DNA of 64,000 nt from Rhizobium oryzihabitans (lineage in GTDB: Bacteria; Pseudomonadota; Alphaproteobacteria; Rhizobiales; Rhizobiaceae), in the NCBI RefSeq assembly GCF_010669145.1, contig NZ_CP048632.1, forward strand, positions 372,001 through 436,000, read 5' to 3'. The number at the start of each line of letters is the position of its first letter. Positions within the stretch are counted from its first letter, which is position 1. The notes beneath the pieces were generated by a model. The model was not told where the DNA came from. It saw only the letters and a program-made list of their open reading frames with translations, and did not search any database. Of the stretch, positions 40,600 through 51,533 are shown piece by piece. The position numbers were made by a program, and so were the translations under genes.

Positions 40600-43443
40600 A
40601 TGCTCGAAAAGACCTACGATTCTGCAACCGTCGAACCGAAGATCGCGAAAGCCTGGGACGAGGCGAACGCTTTTCGTGCCGGCGCCAACGCCAAGCCGGG
40701 TGCGGAAACCTTCACCATCGTCATCCCGCCGCCGAATGTGACGGGCTCCCTGCATATGGGCCACGCGCTCAACAACACGCTGCAGGATATATTGGTCCGC
40801 TTCGAGCGCATGCGCGGCAAGGATGTGCTGTGGCAGCCGGGCATGGACCATGCGGGCATCGCCACGCAGATGGTCGTCGAGCGCAAGCTGATGGAACAGC
40901 AGCTTCCGGGCCGCCGCGAGATGGGCCGTGAGGCTTTCGTGGAGAAGGTCTGGGAATGGAAGGCCGAATCCGGCGGTTTGATCTTCAACCAGCTGAAACG
41001 TCTTGGTGCGTCCTGTGACTGGTCGCGCGAGCGCTTTACCATGGATGAAGGGCTGTCCGAGGCCGTTCTCGAGGTCTTCGTCACCCTGTACAAGCAGAAC
41101 CTGATCTACAAGGACAAGCGCCTCGTCAACTGGGATCCGAAGCTGCAGACCGCGATTTCCGACATGGAAGTCGAACAGCTGGAAGTGAAGGGCAATCTCT
41201 GGCACTTCCGTTATCCGCTGGAAAAGGGTGTGACCTATCAGTATCCGATCGCGTTTGACGAGGAGGGCAAGCCCACCGAGTTCGAAACGCGCGACTACAT
41301 CGTTGTCGCCACCACCCGGCCCGAGACCATGCTGGGTGATACCGGCGTTGCCGTTAACCCGGAAGACGAGCGCTACAAGGGCATCGTCGGCAAGCACGTC
41401 ATCCTGCCGATCGTCGGCCGCAAGATCCCGATCGTTGCCGACGACTATGCCGATCCGACCGCCGGCACCGGCGCCGTGAAGATCACGCCCGCACATGACT
41501 TCAACGATTTCGAAGTCGGCAGGCGTTGCGGCCTGCGCGCCATCAACGTCATGAATATCGACGGCACGATCTCCATCAAGGAGAACGAGGATTTCCTCGA
41601 GGGCCTCAATCACCCGGCCGCGCTGCATGGCGCATGGGACCGCCTGGAAGGGCAGGATCGCTTCTTCGCCCGCAAGGTCATCGTCGAAATCTTCGAGGAA
41701 GCCGGTCTGCTCGACAAGATCGAGCCACACAAGCACGTCGTGCCGCATGGCGACCGTGGCGGCGTGCCGATTGAGCCGCGCCTGACCGATCAGTGGTGGG
41801 TGGATAACAAGACGCTGGCCCAGCCGGCTATTGCTTCTGTTCGCGAAGGCCGCACCAATTTCGTACCGAAGAACTGGGAAAACACCTATTTCCAATGGAT
41901 GGAGAACATCCAGCCCTGGTGTATCTCGCGGCAATTGTGGTGGGGACACCAGATTCCGGCATGGTACGGCCCGGACGGGCAGGTCTTTGTTGAAAAGACC
42001 GAGGAAGAGGCGCTTCAGGCGGCCATCCAGCACTATATCGCCCACGAAGGCCCATGGAAGGCCTGGGTCGAGGAGAAGCTTGAGAACTTCAAGCCGGGTG
42101 AAATCCTGACGCGTGACGAAGACGTTCTCGATACCTGGTTCTCGTCGGCGCTGTGGCCCTTCTCGACGCTTGGCTGGCCCGAGCAGACGCCGGAACTGGC
42201 GCGCTACTATCCGACCAATGTCCTCGTCACCGGCTTTGACATCATCCCATTCTGGGTTGTCCGCATGATGCAGATGGGCCTGCATTTCATGAAGGACGAT
42301 GCGGGCAATCCGGTCGAGCCGTTCAGCACCGTCTATATCCACGCTCTGGTTCGCGACAAGAACGGCCAGAAGATGTCGAAGTCCAAGGGCAACGTCATCG
42401 ACCCGCTGGAACTGATCGATGAATACGGCGCGGATGCGCTGCGTTTCACGCTTGCCATCATGGCGGCGCAGGGCCGTGACGTGAAGCTCGATCCGGCGCG
42501 TATTGCCGGTTATCGCAACTTCGGCACCAAGCTCTGGAATGCGACCCGTTTTGCCGAGATGAACGGCGTGAAGCGCGATCCGCATTTCCTTGCAGAAACC
42601 GCCTCGCTGACCATCAACCGCTGGATTCTGACCGAACTTGCCAATACGGCGCGCGATGTGACGGCGGCCCTTGAAAACTTCCGCTTCAACGATGCCTCCG
42701 GCATTCTCTACCGCTTCGTCTGGAACCAGTTCTGCGACTGGTATCTGGAACTGCTGAAGCCCGTCTTCAGCGGCGAAGACGAAAAGGCAAAGTCGGAGTC
42801 GCAGGCCTGCGCGGCCTATGTTCTAGATGAGATCTACAAGCTCCTGCACCCCTTCATGCCCTTCATGACGGAAGAGCTGTGGGCGCATACGGCCGGCGAA
42901 GGCGAGGAGCGGGCTGATCTTCTCTGCCTGACCGACTGGCCGGTGCCGGAGTTCCGCGACGATGCTGCGGCTGCGGAAATCAACTGGCTGATCGATCTGG
43001 TCTCCGGCATCCGCTCGACACGGGCCGAGATGAACGTGCCACCGGGCGCCACCGCGTCGCTGGTGGTCGTCGGCGCCAACACCTCGACCGAAGCACGGCT
43101 CGACCGCCATGCCGCCGCCATCCGGCGTCTGGCGCGGGCGGATGAAATCCGTGGCGCCGATGTTGCGCCGAAGGGCTCCGCACAGATCATCGTCGGCGAA
43201 GCCACGGTGTGCCTGCCGCTCGGTAACCTCGTCGATCTTGGGGCTGAAAAGGCCCGTCTCGAAAAGGCGATCGGCAAGGTGGATGCGGAAATGGAGCGCA
43301 TCGACAAGAAGCTGTCGAATGAAAAATTCGTGGCCAATGCCGATCCGGAGGTCGTGGCTGCCGAGCGCGAGCGCAAGGCGGAGCTGGCAGTTCAGCTGGC
43401 AAGCCTTAGAACCGCCCTGCAACGTGTCAGCGAAGCGGGATAA
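40600..43443 (+). CDS. valS: Valine-tRNA ligase
   Basis: A 947-residue class I synthetase. The HIGH motif appears as LHMGHALN near residue 48, preceded by PPNVTG; the KMSKS loop is GQKMSKSKGN near residue 590. The editing domain lies between (VATTRPETMLGDT near 240, GTGAVKITPAHD near 290), and a C-terminal coiled coil occupies the last 70 residues (EKARLEKAIGKVDAEMERI). It charges tRNA-Val and removes mischarged threonine. Length and motifs are normal. Confidence 0.98.
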   Translation: MLEKTYDSATVEPKIAKAWDEANAFRAGANAKPGAETFTIVIPPPNVTGSLHMGHALNNTLQDILVRFERMRGKDVLWQPGMDHAGIATQMVVERKLMEQQLPGRREMGREAFVEKVWEWKAESGGLIFNQLKRLGASCDWSRERFTMDEGLSEAVLEVFVTLYKQNLIYKDKRLVNWDPKLQTAISDMEVEQLEVKGNLWHFRYPLEKGVTYQYPIAFDEEGKPTEFETRDYIVVATTRPETMLGDTGVAVNPEDERYKGIVGKHVILPIVGRKIPIVADDYADPTAGTGAVKITPAHDFNDFEVGRRCGLRAINVMNIDGTISIKENEDFLEGLNHPAALHGAWDRLEGQDRFFARKVIVEIFEEAGLLDKIEPHKHVVPHGDRGGVPIEPRLTDQWWVDNKTLAQPAIASVREGRTNFVPKNWENTYFQWMENIQPWCISRQLWWGHQIPAWYGPDGQVFVEKTEEEALQAAIQHYIAHEGPWKAWVEEKLENFKPGEILTRDEDVLDTWFSSALWPFSTLGWPEQTPELARYYPTNVLVTGFDIIPFWVVRMMQMGLHFMKDDAGNPVEPFSTVYIHALVRDKNGQKMSKSKGNVIDPLELIDEYGADALRFTLAIMAAQGRDVKLDPARIAGYRNFGTKLWNATRFAEMNGVKRDPHFLAETASLTINRWILTELANTARDVTAALENFRFNDASGILYRFVWNQFCDWYLELLKPVFSGEDEKAKSESQACAAYVLDEIYKLLHPFMPFMTEELWAHTAGEGEERADLLCLTDWPVPEFRDDAAAAEINWLIDLVSGIRSTRAEMNVPPGATASLVVVGANTSTEARLDRHAAAIRRLARADEIRGADVAPKGSAQIIVGEATVCLPLGNLVDLGAEKARLEKAIGKVDAEMERIDKKLSNEKFVANADPEVVAAERERKAELAVQLASLRTALQRVSEAG

Positions 43444-43520
43444 GGTTTGCCCGAGCGGCATGTTGTAAATGGGTCGTGAGGAGGGCAGCACCATCGCGGA
43501 TGCCCTCCCGTTAAATACAA

Positions 43521-43600
43521 CGTCATCCTCGGGCTTGCCCCCGAGGAGCCTCGGCCTCGATCGACAACGGCTCCTCGCTCTGAAGCTGGGATGAGGGCTG
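43521..43600. repeat. Palindromic intergenic repeat, copy 1
   Basis: GTCATCCTCGGGCTTGCC followed by an inverted CCCGAGGAG, then CGGCTCCTCG and GGGATGAGGG. It shows the same type of outward inverted ends as copies near 47.7, 54.7 and 60.9 kb but is shorter. It lies in the 600-base gap between valS and the porin gene, which holds nothing else but a terminator and, near 43900, an A/T-rich promoter-like stretch. Confidence 0.5.
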
Positions 43601-43630
43601 ATAGATTTTCGACACTTATCGATTACATGA

Positions 43631-43654
43631 CGCCCGTGAGAGCGGGCGTTTTTT
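43631..43654 (+). terminator. Rho-independent terminator
   Basis: CGCCCG / CGGGCG stem, six-base loop, TTTTTT. No gene ends directly upstream on +; it may end transcripts leaking from valS. Confidence 0.7.
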
Positions 43655-44054
43655 GCGTTTTGTCAGGATTCATTTCTTTTCATTGCTGCGCCGCACCGGC
43701 GAATCGCTCCAGCCTGACAGCGCAATTATTTCAGTCCGATCCGGGCGGAAAACGCTGCAAAAAGCGGAAAAAACCAATGAAAACGGCCTGATAAGCGGGT
43801 TTGGTCGGGAAACCCACAACTGTGGTTATTTGGCGACATTTCCAGTTCGGGTTGGGAATTTGTTTCGTTTTGTATCAGTTTTTCCAACCGGGTTAGAAAA
43901 ATAGCCTAAAATGATTATATAAGAGGGCATCCATAAAAAACTTACGTAAAAAAATGGCCGTGCGGGCAGGATCGCGCCGCGCTGCGGCACATTGTCATTT
44001 GCCCGTTAGCACTTCACTCTACCATCGATCACATTGCCTTGATTGGGGAGAGAG

Positions 44055-45332
44055 ATGGCAAAAACTGCAATTTTTCGCGGCGCGGTATGTTTCGCAGTCA
44101 GCATCGCGGCGGTCACGCCTTCACTGGCGGGTGGCCTCGAGCGCGGTGGTTACAATATCGACCTGCTGTTCGACCCGTCCGACTATGTTCTGGATAGTTC
44201 CGCCACCTTCGTCGCGCCGCAGCGCAAGGTTGAGAATGCGAAGGACAGTCCTAAGGGCGGCTTGTTGCCCTCCTCATGGTCTACAACAGCAGACGATTCA
44301 GAAAACTTCTGGTCGACCCGCATTGGTGCCAAGGCGGCGATCGGTGATCTTGGCGACTGCATGTTTGACTATTCTCAACCGTGGGGCGCGCATCTGAAGC
44401 CCGGCACGTGGCAGGGATCGAGCTACAATATAGAAACCAAAGTCAAGTCGCATAACTATGCGACCACCTGCCGCGTAAAGTTTGATGTCGGCAAAGGCGA
44501 TTTCTCGATCATTGGCGGTGGCTTTTATCAGGAGATCAGCGGCTACAAGTACCGTCAGGTCGTTCCGCCTGGGCTCCTAGGACCTGCATATCCGAACGTT
44601 TATACCGGAATCGGCAAACTTGAGATGGAAGGCGATGGTTGGGGCTGGCGAGCTGGCATCGCATATGAAATCCCGGAAATCGCATTCCGTACGAGCCTCG
44701 TGTACAACAGCGCTGTCGATCACGATCTGAGCGGCACGGCGGATCTCAGAAGTATTCCGGCCGTGCCTACAAACCCGACGCTCGCGAAATACGGCGGCAA
44801 GCTCGTGCCGATCTATGGCTCTGTTTCGATGCCGGACAGCATCGAACTCAAGGTGCAATCCGGCATAGCGCCGGACTGGCTTGCTTTCGGTTCGGTGAAG
44901 TGGACTGACTGGAGCCAGATTCAGGTCATTCCTTTCTGCGCGGTCGGCACGTCTCCGTGCGTTCCAAGCGGCGCGGACACGCTGAACACGCTCGACCTGT
45001 TTTACCGCGATGGCTGGACGATTTCCGGCGGCGTCGGTCACAAGTTCAATGAGCAGTGGAGCGGTGCTGTGAGCCTGACCTGGGATCGCGGTACATCGAC
45101 TGTCATCGGCACCCAGACCGACACCTGGACGCTTGGCACGCAGATCGTCTACTCGCCGAACAAGAACATCGAGTTCAAGATTGCCGGTGCTCTCGGCCTC
45201 CTGACCTCGGGTAGCTCTTCCATCAACGGCGGACCCTGTGGTGCAGGCTTCACCTGCGGCAACGAGGCTGGCTACGACTTCGGCAACGATCTGGTGGCGG
45301 CGATCTCTACGGGCGTCAAGGTCAAGTTCTGA
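44055..45332 (+). CDS. Outer membrane protein transport family (OmpP1/FadL)
   Basis: A 425-residue beta-barrel protein. Signal peptide with cleavage after SLA near residue 27; the mature protein starts with Gly-Gly-Leu-Glu-Arg-Gly-Gly. Regular Gly/aromatic strands follow, and the C-terminus ends in Lys-Val-Lys-Phe, the outer-membrane insertion signal. FadL proteins import long-chain fatty acids and other hydrophobic compounds. A GGGGAGAG site precedes the ATG; a terminator follows. Confidence 0.88.
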   Translation: MAKTAIFRGAVCFAVSIAAVTPSLAGGLERGGYNIDLLFDPSDYVLDSSATFVAPQRKVENAKDSPKGGLLPSSWSTTADDSENFWSTRIGAKAAIGDLGDCMFDYSQPWGAHLKPGTWQGSSYNIETKVKSHNYATTCRVKFDVGKGDFSIIGGGFYQEISGYKYRQVVPPGLLGPAYPNVYTGIGKLEMEGDGWGWRAGIAYEIPEIAFRTSLVYNSAVDHDLSGTADLRSIPAVPTNPTLAKYGGKLVPIYGSVSMPDSIELKVQSGIAPDWLAFGSVKWTDWSQIQVIPFCAVGTSPCVPSGADTLNTLDLFYRDGWTISGGVGHKFNEQWSGAVSLTWDRGTSTVIGTQTDTWTLGTQIVYSPNKNIEFKIAGALGLLTSGSSSINGGPCGAGFTCGNEAGYDFGNDLVAAISTGVKVKF

Positions 45333-45362
45333 CGCCATTCGCCATGCCTGAACAAAAAGAAA

Positions 45363-45390
45363 GGTCCGGTTTACCAACCGGGCCTTTTTT
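45363..45390 (+). terminator. Rho-independent terminator after the FadL-family gene
   Basis: GGTCCGGTT / AACCGGGCC stem, four-base loop, TTTTTT. Confidence 0.85.
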
Positions 45391-45896
45391 CGTTTTCGAC
45401 TGTGATTCTTTCTCGATAAAATTTTCTAGCCCGAAAGTTTTGTGACGATTTGGCAACACTTTTCTGCAAGCGTGGGGACGCGTTGGAATGTGGGCATATC
45501 CGTCCATTTCCCGCCACAAACAGAGTGCTTGGCTTATGTTTATGGACGCGGGAATGGAAGAACATGCAGGCGTTTGATGTGGATCTCTGGAATTGCAAAA
45601 AGTGAAAACGGGTTTGGATTCAGGGTTTAAGCAAGTAATACGGGAACTTCGTCCGGCTTTCTTGTTTGGCGCTGACCGGCAGGCGGTGAAACGCCGTTAT
45701 ATTGCCGGAAATTATGCCTATATCTGTCTCACTGAAAATTTTGAGCAATTACCGCATGAGACCACCGGCGGTGCGCTGGAAAGTGCTGCCGGAAAGACGC
45801 AGTGTGTTCGAAAAATCGCGACCCGGCGGGGTTCGGCTTTGCAGTATTCCGCAAGTATTGGCTATATGCCGGGAAGAGTGAGAGAAGTTCGCCGAA
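45391..45896. other. Upstream region of exoR
   Basis: No convincing gene in 500 bases. It should hold the exoR promoter and control sites; the A/T-rich stretch at 45400-45460 is a candidate. No operator was identified. Confidence 0.4.
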
Positions 45897-46691
45897 ATGC
45901 TGAAATGTGAAGCCAACGTTTTAAAGCCGCTCCTTATGGGCATGTTGCTTGCGTCGCTCGCAATGCCTGCCGCGGCTTTTGACATCAATGCCGGCGTAAC
46001 CAAGGAATCCGGCCCCTTCGACCTGTTCAAGTTCGGCTTCAAGGCCTACAAGAACGGCAACAAGGGCGAAGCCGTCGAGGCCTATCGCTACGCGGCCGAA
46101 AAGGGCCATACCGGCTCACGCTGGGCGCTTGCCAATATGTACGCTTTCGGCGATGGCGTTGCCAAGAACGACTTCGAAGCCTTCAAGATTTACAGCGAAA
46201 TTGCCAGCCAGGGCGTCGAGCCGGGCTCCGAGGATACCGGCTTTTTCGTCAACGCGCTTCTTTCTCTTGCAGATTATTACCGGCACGGCATTCCCGGCAG
46301 CCCGGTGAAGATGGACCTTTCACAGGCTCGCCAGCTTTATTTTCAGGTGGCTTCCACCTTTGGCGTGGCTGAGGCCCAGTTCCGTCTGGCGGAAATGATC
46401 CTTGCCGGCGAGGGTGGCCGGGCGGATGTGCAGCAGGCCAAGAAGTGGCTCAACCAAGCGCGCAAGCACGGCCATGCCGGCGCCATGTCGATTTTCGGCA
46501 ATCTGCTCTTCCAGGAAGGCCAGACGACGCAGGGGCTCGCTTTCATGACGGCCGCGCTGGACAAGTGCACGGCGGTGGATTGCACCTGGATCCAGAGCCT
46601 TCAGGAACAGGCGTTTTCGCTCTCAGGCGAAAACGACCGCCGCGCGGCCATCGCAATGGCGCAGAACATGCGGATCGACGATCCCGATTGA
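45897..46691 (+). CDS. exoR: ExoR, periplasmic Sel1-repeat regulator of exopolysaccharide synthesis
   Basis: A 264-residue protein with signal peptide (cleavage after AAA at residue 27) and Sel1-type repeats: AVEAYRYAAEKGHTGSRWAL, FKIYSEIASQG, ARQLYFQVASTFGVAEAQFRL and AKKWLNQARKHGHAGAMSI. In rhizobia ExoR holds the ExoS/ChvG sensor in check in the periplasm and represses succinoglycan while allowing motility; acid or host signals trigger its degradation. The signature is strong and the length normal. Confidence 0.93.
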   Translation: MLKCEANVLKPLLMGMLLASLAMPAAAFDINAGVTKESGPFDLFKFGFKAYKNGNKGEAVEAYRYAAEKGHTGSRWALANMYAFGDGVAKNDFEAFKIYSEIASQGVEPGSEDTGFFVNALLSLADYYRHGIPGSPVKMDLSQARQLYFQVASTFGVAEAQFRLAEMILAGEGGRADVQQAKKWLNQARKHGHAGAMSIFGNLLFQEGQTTQGLAFMTAALDKCTAVDCTWIQSLQEQAFSLSGENDRRAAIAMAQNMRIDDPD

Positions 46692-46741
46692 GTTGATGCC
46701 GCCTGCGGCTGGGGCGAACTCAGCCGCCTGTCGAGAGCCGG

Positions 46742-47539
46742 TCAGCCGACCGGGCTGAAATCGAAATAACCGCAGACCGGTACGTGGTCGGACGGTTTTT
46801 CCCATGCCCGCACATGTTTTTCGATGTTGACCGATTGCAGACGGTCGGCCGCTTCCGCCGACAACATCAGGTGGTCGATGCGGATGCCGTTGTTTTTCGG
46901 CCATGCGCCGGCCTGATAATCCCAGAAGGAATAAAGTCCGGGCTGATCCGTCGTCGCGCGTGCGGCATCGGTGAAGCCGAGATTTTCCAGCTTGCGGAAG
47001 GCCGAACGGGTCTGCGGCAGGAACAGGGCGTCACCTTCCCACACGCGTGGGTCGTGGCAATCGAAGGGTTCGGGGATGACGTTGTAGTCACCGGCCAGAA
47101 TGAGCGGCTCTTCCAGCGCGAGGCGGTCTTCGGCAAAGCGGCGCAGCCGTTCCATCCAGGCAAGCTTGTAGGGATATTTGACCGGATCATCCGGCGGATT
47201 GCCGTTCGGCAGGTAAAGCGAGCAGACCCGGATCGCGCCGCCATCGACGGAAAAAACGCCCTCGATGAAACGCGCCTGTTCGTCGGCATCGTCTCCCGGC
47301 AGGCCGCGATTGATCTCGTCCGGCCTCATCTTCGAGAGCAGGGCGACGCCGTTGAAGCCCTTCTGACCATGTGTCTCGACATGATAGCCGAGAGCCTCGA
47401 TCTCAAGGCGGGGAAAGCCCTCATCGACGGATTTGATTTCCTGAAGGCAGACGATGTCCGGCGATGAATCCTTCAGCCACTGGCAGAGGTTTTCGATACG
47501 CGCCTTGACGCCATTGATGTTCCAGGTGGCAATCTTCAT
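46742..47539 (-). CDS. xthA: Exodeoxyribonuclease III
   Basis: A 265-residue AP endonuclease: MKIATWNINGVKAR start, CLQEIKS with the metal-binding Glu near residue 34, the Tyr-Leu-Pro-Asn-Gly segment near 112, LAGDYNVIPEP near 155 and the final SDHVPV catalytic Asp-His. It removes abasic sites and 3' blocking groups. Converges with exoR. Confidence 0.95.
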   Translation of the reverse strand: MKIATWNINGVKARIENLCQWLKDSSPDIVCLQEIKSVDEGFPRLEIEALGYHVETHGQKGFNGVALLSKMRPDEINRGLPGDDADEQARFIEGVFSVDGGAIRVCSLYLPNGNPPDDPVKYPYKLAWMERLRRFAEDRLALEEPLILAGDYNVIPEPFDCHDPRVWEGDALFLPQTRSAFRKLENLGFTDAARATTDQPGLYSFWDYQAGAWPKNNGIRIDHLMLSAEAADRLQSVNIEKHVRAWEKPSDHVPVCGYFDFSPVG

Positions 47540-47682
47540 CGGAGTTTCCCTTTTGTGAGGGTACTTTTACCCGATGCAAAAGCGATTGCCACCGTTTTTG
47601 GAAAGTGGCGGTGCGGATGTGGTGGAAAGAAGCCCGGGGCAGGGTAGATCAACACCCGTGGATGCACTGCTGCGTCCCCAAG

Positions 47683-47801
47683 CCCTCATTCCTGTGCTTG
47701 TCACAGGAATCCAGTCAGCCCAAGTCCTTGGGCTGAAAAGGACTCTCTCGCCGCGCAGACGCGCGCCAGCTGGATTCCTGTGACAAGCACAGGAATGAGG
47801 G
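47683..47801. repeat. Palindromic intergenic repeat, copy 2, with perfect 32-bp inverted ends
   Basis: The arms 47683-47714 and 47770-47801 are perfect inverted copies (outer part CCCTCATTCCTGTG). The core contains CAGCCCAAGTCCTTGGGCTG and a GC-rich CCGCGC-GACGCGCG segment, both shared with the copy at 60.8 kb. No transposase is present. Confidence 0.8.
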
Positions 47802-47868
47802 CGGAGAGAGATGCGAGCTAGTTCAAAGCTTGGCGGTGGCGTACGGATCGCACGCCGTTGTTTCCCAC

Positions 47869-48201
47869 TCAGATCGAGAAGCTGGTGCCGCAGCCGCAGC
47901 TTGCGACCGCATTCGGGTTCTTGATCTGGAAGGACTGGCCGAGCAGGTTGTCGACGAAGTCGATTTCGGAGCCTGCCATGTAGATGACCGACATGCTGTC
48001 GATCAGCACCTTGGCGTCGCCGCGCGCAATCACGATGTCGTCATCGGCGGGGTCTTCCGCCAGATCGAACTTGTAGGAGAAGCCCGAGCAGCCGCCGCCT
48101 TCCACCGAAACGCGCAGTGCCTGCTTGCCCGCATCCGCCGCCACGATCTGGGCGATTCGCTTTGCTGCGGCTTCCGAAAGTGTAATGTCGCTGTTTTCCA
48201 T
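47869..48201 (-). CDS. erpA: Iron-sulfur cluster insertion protein (ErpA/IscA type)
   Basis: A 110-residue A-type carrier. The three Cys ligands are in GGGCSGFSY near residue 38 and the terminal CGCGTSF. It passes Fe-S clusters to target enzymes. No suf or isc genes are adjacent. The name erpA is by family resemblance; the A-type carriers are hard to split. It is transcribed away from dgt. Confidence 0.85.
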   Translation of the reverse strand: MENSDITLSEAAAKRIAQIVAADAGKQALRVSVEGGGCSGFSYKFDLAEDPADDDIVIARGDAKVLIDSMSVIYMAGSEIDFVDNLLGQSFQIKNPNAVASCGCGTSFSI

Positions 48202-48415
48202 GTCGTTCCTCGTGCCGGGGTCAAGAACCGGAGAGCAATAGATTTGTCGTCGCTATTATAAACCAGTCAAATAAACGGTCTATAGCGATGTCCACAACGG
48301 CCTTTGCCGCGATGATGCTTTGCGCCGACCTCTGCGATAGGTATGAAGGGGGATGAAAAGGTCAATGGCTGAGGCTAAAAGGAAGTCACGGCCAGAGAAC
48401 AGTACAGGTGGATGC

Positions 48416-49633
48416 ATGATCATAGACCAGCGCGCATTGGGTTTCGGAAGTGGCGAGAGGGCGGTTTTCGCCTCAGATCCATGGACCACGCGCGGGCGTC
48501 TTTTTGCCGAAGAGGGAAGCCTGACGCGTTCGGAATTCCAGCGCGACCGGGACCGCATCGTCCACACAACGGCGTTTCGCCGGCTGAAACACAAGACACA
48601 GGTTTTCATCAGCCCGGATGGCGACCACTACCGTACGCGTCTTACCCACACCATCGAGGTCGCGCAGATCGCCCGGGCGTTGGCGCGGGCGCTGAAGCTC
48701 GACGAAGATCTGGCCGAAGGCGTGGCGCTGGTGCATGATTTCGGCCACACGCCTTTCGGCCATACCGGCGAGGATGCGCTGGACGCGGTGCTGTTGCCCT
48801 ATGGCGGTTTTGACCACAATGCGCAGTCGCTGCGCATCGTCACCAAGCTGGAGCGTCGCTACGCTGAATATGACGGCATCAACCTGACATGGGAGACACT
48901 GGAGGGCCTCGTCAAGCATAATGGCCCGCTCATCAACGCCGTGGGCGAGGGCATCAAGGGCCCGGTTCCGCTGCCCATTCTCGAATATTGCGAGCTGCAG
49001 GATCTGGAGATCGGCAGCTATGCCAGCCTCGAGGCGCAGATGGCGGCGATTGCCGATGACATCGCCTATAATACCCACGATATAGATGACGGGTTGCGCG
49101 CGGGTTATCTTACCTTCGACATGCTGGAGGAGGTGCCGTTCCTCAGCAAGCTGATGGCCGAGGTGCGGGCGAAATATCCCGTGCTCGACAAGGAGCGCTT
49201 CGCCAATGAAATCATGCGCCGGCAGATCACCCATATGGTCGAGGATGTGATTGGCGTTGCGCAGCAGAATCTGGCCCGTCTGAAGCCGAAGAGTGCGGCG
49301 GATATCCGCGCTGCCGATTTCACCGTTGCGACCTTCTCGCCTGAGATGGCCGAGACCGACCGGCAGATCAAGAAGCTGCTGTTCGGTCATATATACCGGC
49401 ATCCGGAGATCATGCGCATCCGCGCCGGCGCCACGCAGATCGTCACCGATCTTTTCCACCGTTATATGGAGACGCCGGCGGAGATGCAGAGCCACTACTG
49501 GGTGGACAGCATTTCCGGCATGAGCGTGGCCGCAAAAGCCCGGCATGTGGGCGATTATCTGGCGGGCATGACCGACAGTTATGCACTGCGCGCCCACCAG
49601 CGGCTGTTTGACCACACCCCCGATTTGCGATAG
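48416..49633 (+). CDS. dgt: Deoxyguanosinetriphosphate triphosphohydrolase-like protein
   Basis: A 405-residue HD-domain protein. Metal ligands are His in RLTHTIEV near residue 81 and His-Asp in LVHDFGH near 106, followed by FGHTGEDAL. It cleaves dNTPs to nucleosides and triphosphate, regulating the pool. The start at 48416 (Met-Ile-Ile-Asp-Gln-Arg) fits the family; the frame is open upstream to 48353. Confidence 0.9.
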   Translation: MIIDQRALGFGSGERAVFASDPWTTRGRLFAEEGSLTRSEFQRDRDRIVHTTAFRRLKHKTQVFISPDGDHYRTRLTHTIEVAQIARALARALKLDEDLAEGVALVHDFGHTPFGHTGEDALDAVLLPYGGFDHNAQSLRIVTKLERRYAEYDGINLTWETLEGLVKHNGPLINAVGEGIKGPVPLPILEYCELQDLEIGSYASLEAQMAAIADDIAYNTHDIDDGLRAGYLTFDMLEEVPFLSKLMAEVRAKYPVLDKERFANEIMRRQITHMVEDVIGVAQQNLARLKPKSAADIRAADFTVATFSPEMAETDRQIKKLLFGHIYRHPEIMRIRAGATQIVTDLFHRYMETPAEMQSHYWVDSISGMSVAAKARHVGDYLAGMTDSYALRAHQRLFDHTPDLR

Positions 49634-49709
49634 GGCAGCGGGCGATCGCGAAGCCAACCCGGTTATGATGGCCGGACATAAACAGAAGCCCTTCGCGCAG
49701 GTTGGAACG

Positions 49710-51467
49710 ATGAACATTTTTGCCGATTTCGATACCAGGATCAAAAACGCGCTCGAGACCCTCGATCTCGTGAAAGAGAACCGCGAGAAGGTCGATTTCA
49801 GTCGAATTACCGTCGAATCCCCGCGCGATCTGAGCCATGGCGATGTCGCAACCAATGCCGCCATGGTGCTGGCGAAGCCGCTTGGCACCAATCCCCGGGC
49901 GCTGGCCGAACTCATCGTGCCGGCACTTCAGGCGGATGGCGATGTCGACAGCGTCAATGTCGCCGGTCCCGGCTTCATCAACCTCAAGGTATCCGTCGGT
50001 TACTGGCAGCGTCTTCTTGCCGACATGATCGGGCAGGGCATCGATTTTGGCCGCTCGCAGATCGGTGCCGGTCAGAAGATCAACGTCGAATATGTCTCCG
50101 CCAATCCGACCGGCCCGATGCATGTCGGCCATTGCCGCGGTGCCGTGGTGGGTGACACGCTGGCGAACCTGCTTGGCTTTGCCGGCTACGGCGTGACCAA
50201 GGAATATTACATCAACGATGCCGGATCGCAGATCGACGTCCTGGCGCGTTCCGTCTTCCTGCGTTACCGCGAAGCACTCGGCGAAGATATCGGCGCCATT
50301 CCATCGGGTTTTTATCCCGGCGATTACCTCGTTCCCGTCGGTCAGGCGCTGGCGGATGAATATGGCATCAAGCTGCGCGCCATGCCCGAGGAAAAGTGGA
50401 TGCCGATCGTCAAGGACAAGGCGATCGCTGCAATGATGGCGATGATCCGCGAAGATCTGGAAACGCTGAACGTCAAGCATGACGTGTTCTTCTCGGAGCG
50501 CACGCTGCATGAGGGCAATGGCGGGCCGATCCTCTCGGCCATCAATGATCTGACCTTCAAGGGCCATGTCTACAAAGGCACCCTGCCGCCGCCGAAGGGC
50601 GAATTGCCGGAAGACTGGGAAGACCGCGAGCAGACGCTGTTCCGTTCCACCGAAGTGGGCGATGACATGGACCGCGCGCTGATGAAGTCTGACGGTTCCT
50701 ACACCTATTTCGCCGCCGACGTTGCCTATTTCAAGAACAAGTTCGATCGCGGTTTTTCCGAGATGATCTATGTGCTCGGCGCCGACCATGGCGGTTACGT
50801 CAAGCGTCTGGAAGCCGTCGCGCGCGCCGTCTCGGAAGGCAAGTCGAAGCTGACGGTTCTTCTGTGCCAGCTCGTCAAGCTCTACCGCGACGGTGAGCCG
50901 GTGAAGATGTCGAAACGCTCCGGTGATTTCGTCACGCTGCGCGATGTTGTCGACGAAGTGGGTCGCGATCCGGTGCGATTCATGATGCTTTATCGGAAGA
51001 ATTCCGAGCCGCTGGACTTCGATTTCGCAAAAGTGACCGAACAATCGAAGGATAATCCGGTCTTTTACGTGCAATATGCGCATGCCCGCTCAATGTCGAT
51101 CTTCCGGCAGGCGCAGGAAGCGTTTCCGGGGCTTGCTCCCTCTGCGGAAGAGATGGCGGCATCTGTTGCTTTGATCAGCGATATCAACGAGTTGCAGCTG
51201 ATTGCAAAACTCGCCGAATATCCGCGTCTGATCGAATCCGCTGCCCTTTCGCATGAGCCGCACCGGCTTGCTTTTTACCTCTATGATCTCGCCAGTTCCT
51301 TCCATGGACACTGGAACAAGGGTAAAGACCATCAGGAATTACGTTTTATTAACGATAAAAACCGAGAATTGAGCATTGCCAGACTTGGGCTGGTGAATGC
51401 TGTCGCAAATGTTTTGAAGTCTGGCCTTACGCTTTTAGGAGCGGACGCACCTGACGAGATGCGATAA
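49710..51467 (+). CDS. argS: Arginine-tRNA ligase
   Basis: A 585-residue class I synthetase. HIGH motif [14 protein letters not shown] near residue 130; KMSKS-like [10 protein letters not shown] near 399. N-terminal additional domain of about 110 residues and C-terminal DALR anticodon-binding domain. Start at Met-Asn-Ile-Phe by family; upstream frame is open. Confidence 0.97.
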   Translation: MNIFADFDTRIKNALETLDLVKENREKVDFSRITVESPRDLSHGDVATNAAMVLAKPLGTNPRALAELIVPALQADGDVDSVNVAGPGFINLKVSVGYWQRLLADMIGQGIDFGRSQIGAGQKINVEYVSANPTGPMHVGHCRGAVVGDTLANLLGFAGYGVTKEYYINDAGSQIDVLARSVFLRYREALGEDIGAIPSGFYPGDYLVPVGQALADEYGIKLRAMPEEKWMPIVKDKAIAAMMAMIREDLETLNVKHDVFFSERTLHEGNGGPILSAINDLTFKGHVYKGTLPPPKGELPEDWEDREQTLFRSTEVGDDMDRALMKSDGSYTYFAADVAYFKNKFDRGFSEMIYVLGADHGGYVKRLEAVARAVSEGKSKLTVLLCQLVKLYRDGEPVKMSKRSGDFVTLRDVVDEVGRDPVRFMMLYRKNSEPLDFDFAKVTEQSKDNPVFYVQYAHARSMSIFRQAQEAFPGLAPSAEEMAASVALISDINELQLIAKLAEYPRLIESAALSHEPHRLAFYLYDLASSFHGHWNKGKDHQELRFINDKNRELSIARLGLVNAVANVLKSGLTLLGADAPDEMR

Positions 51468-51533
51468 CATATCACCATTATTTGCTCACAATACGCTGGC
51501 AAGAGCTGCAATGCGTAGATGGTGGAACACGTA

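Noticed and set aside
40588..42585. A 665-codon minus-strand open frame across valS
   Set aside because: It is the mirror of a high-GC coding gene, with no ribosome site and composition of a shadow; valS has all motifs.
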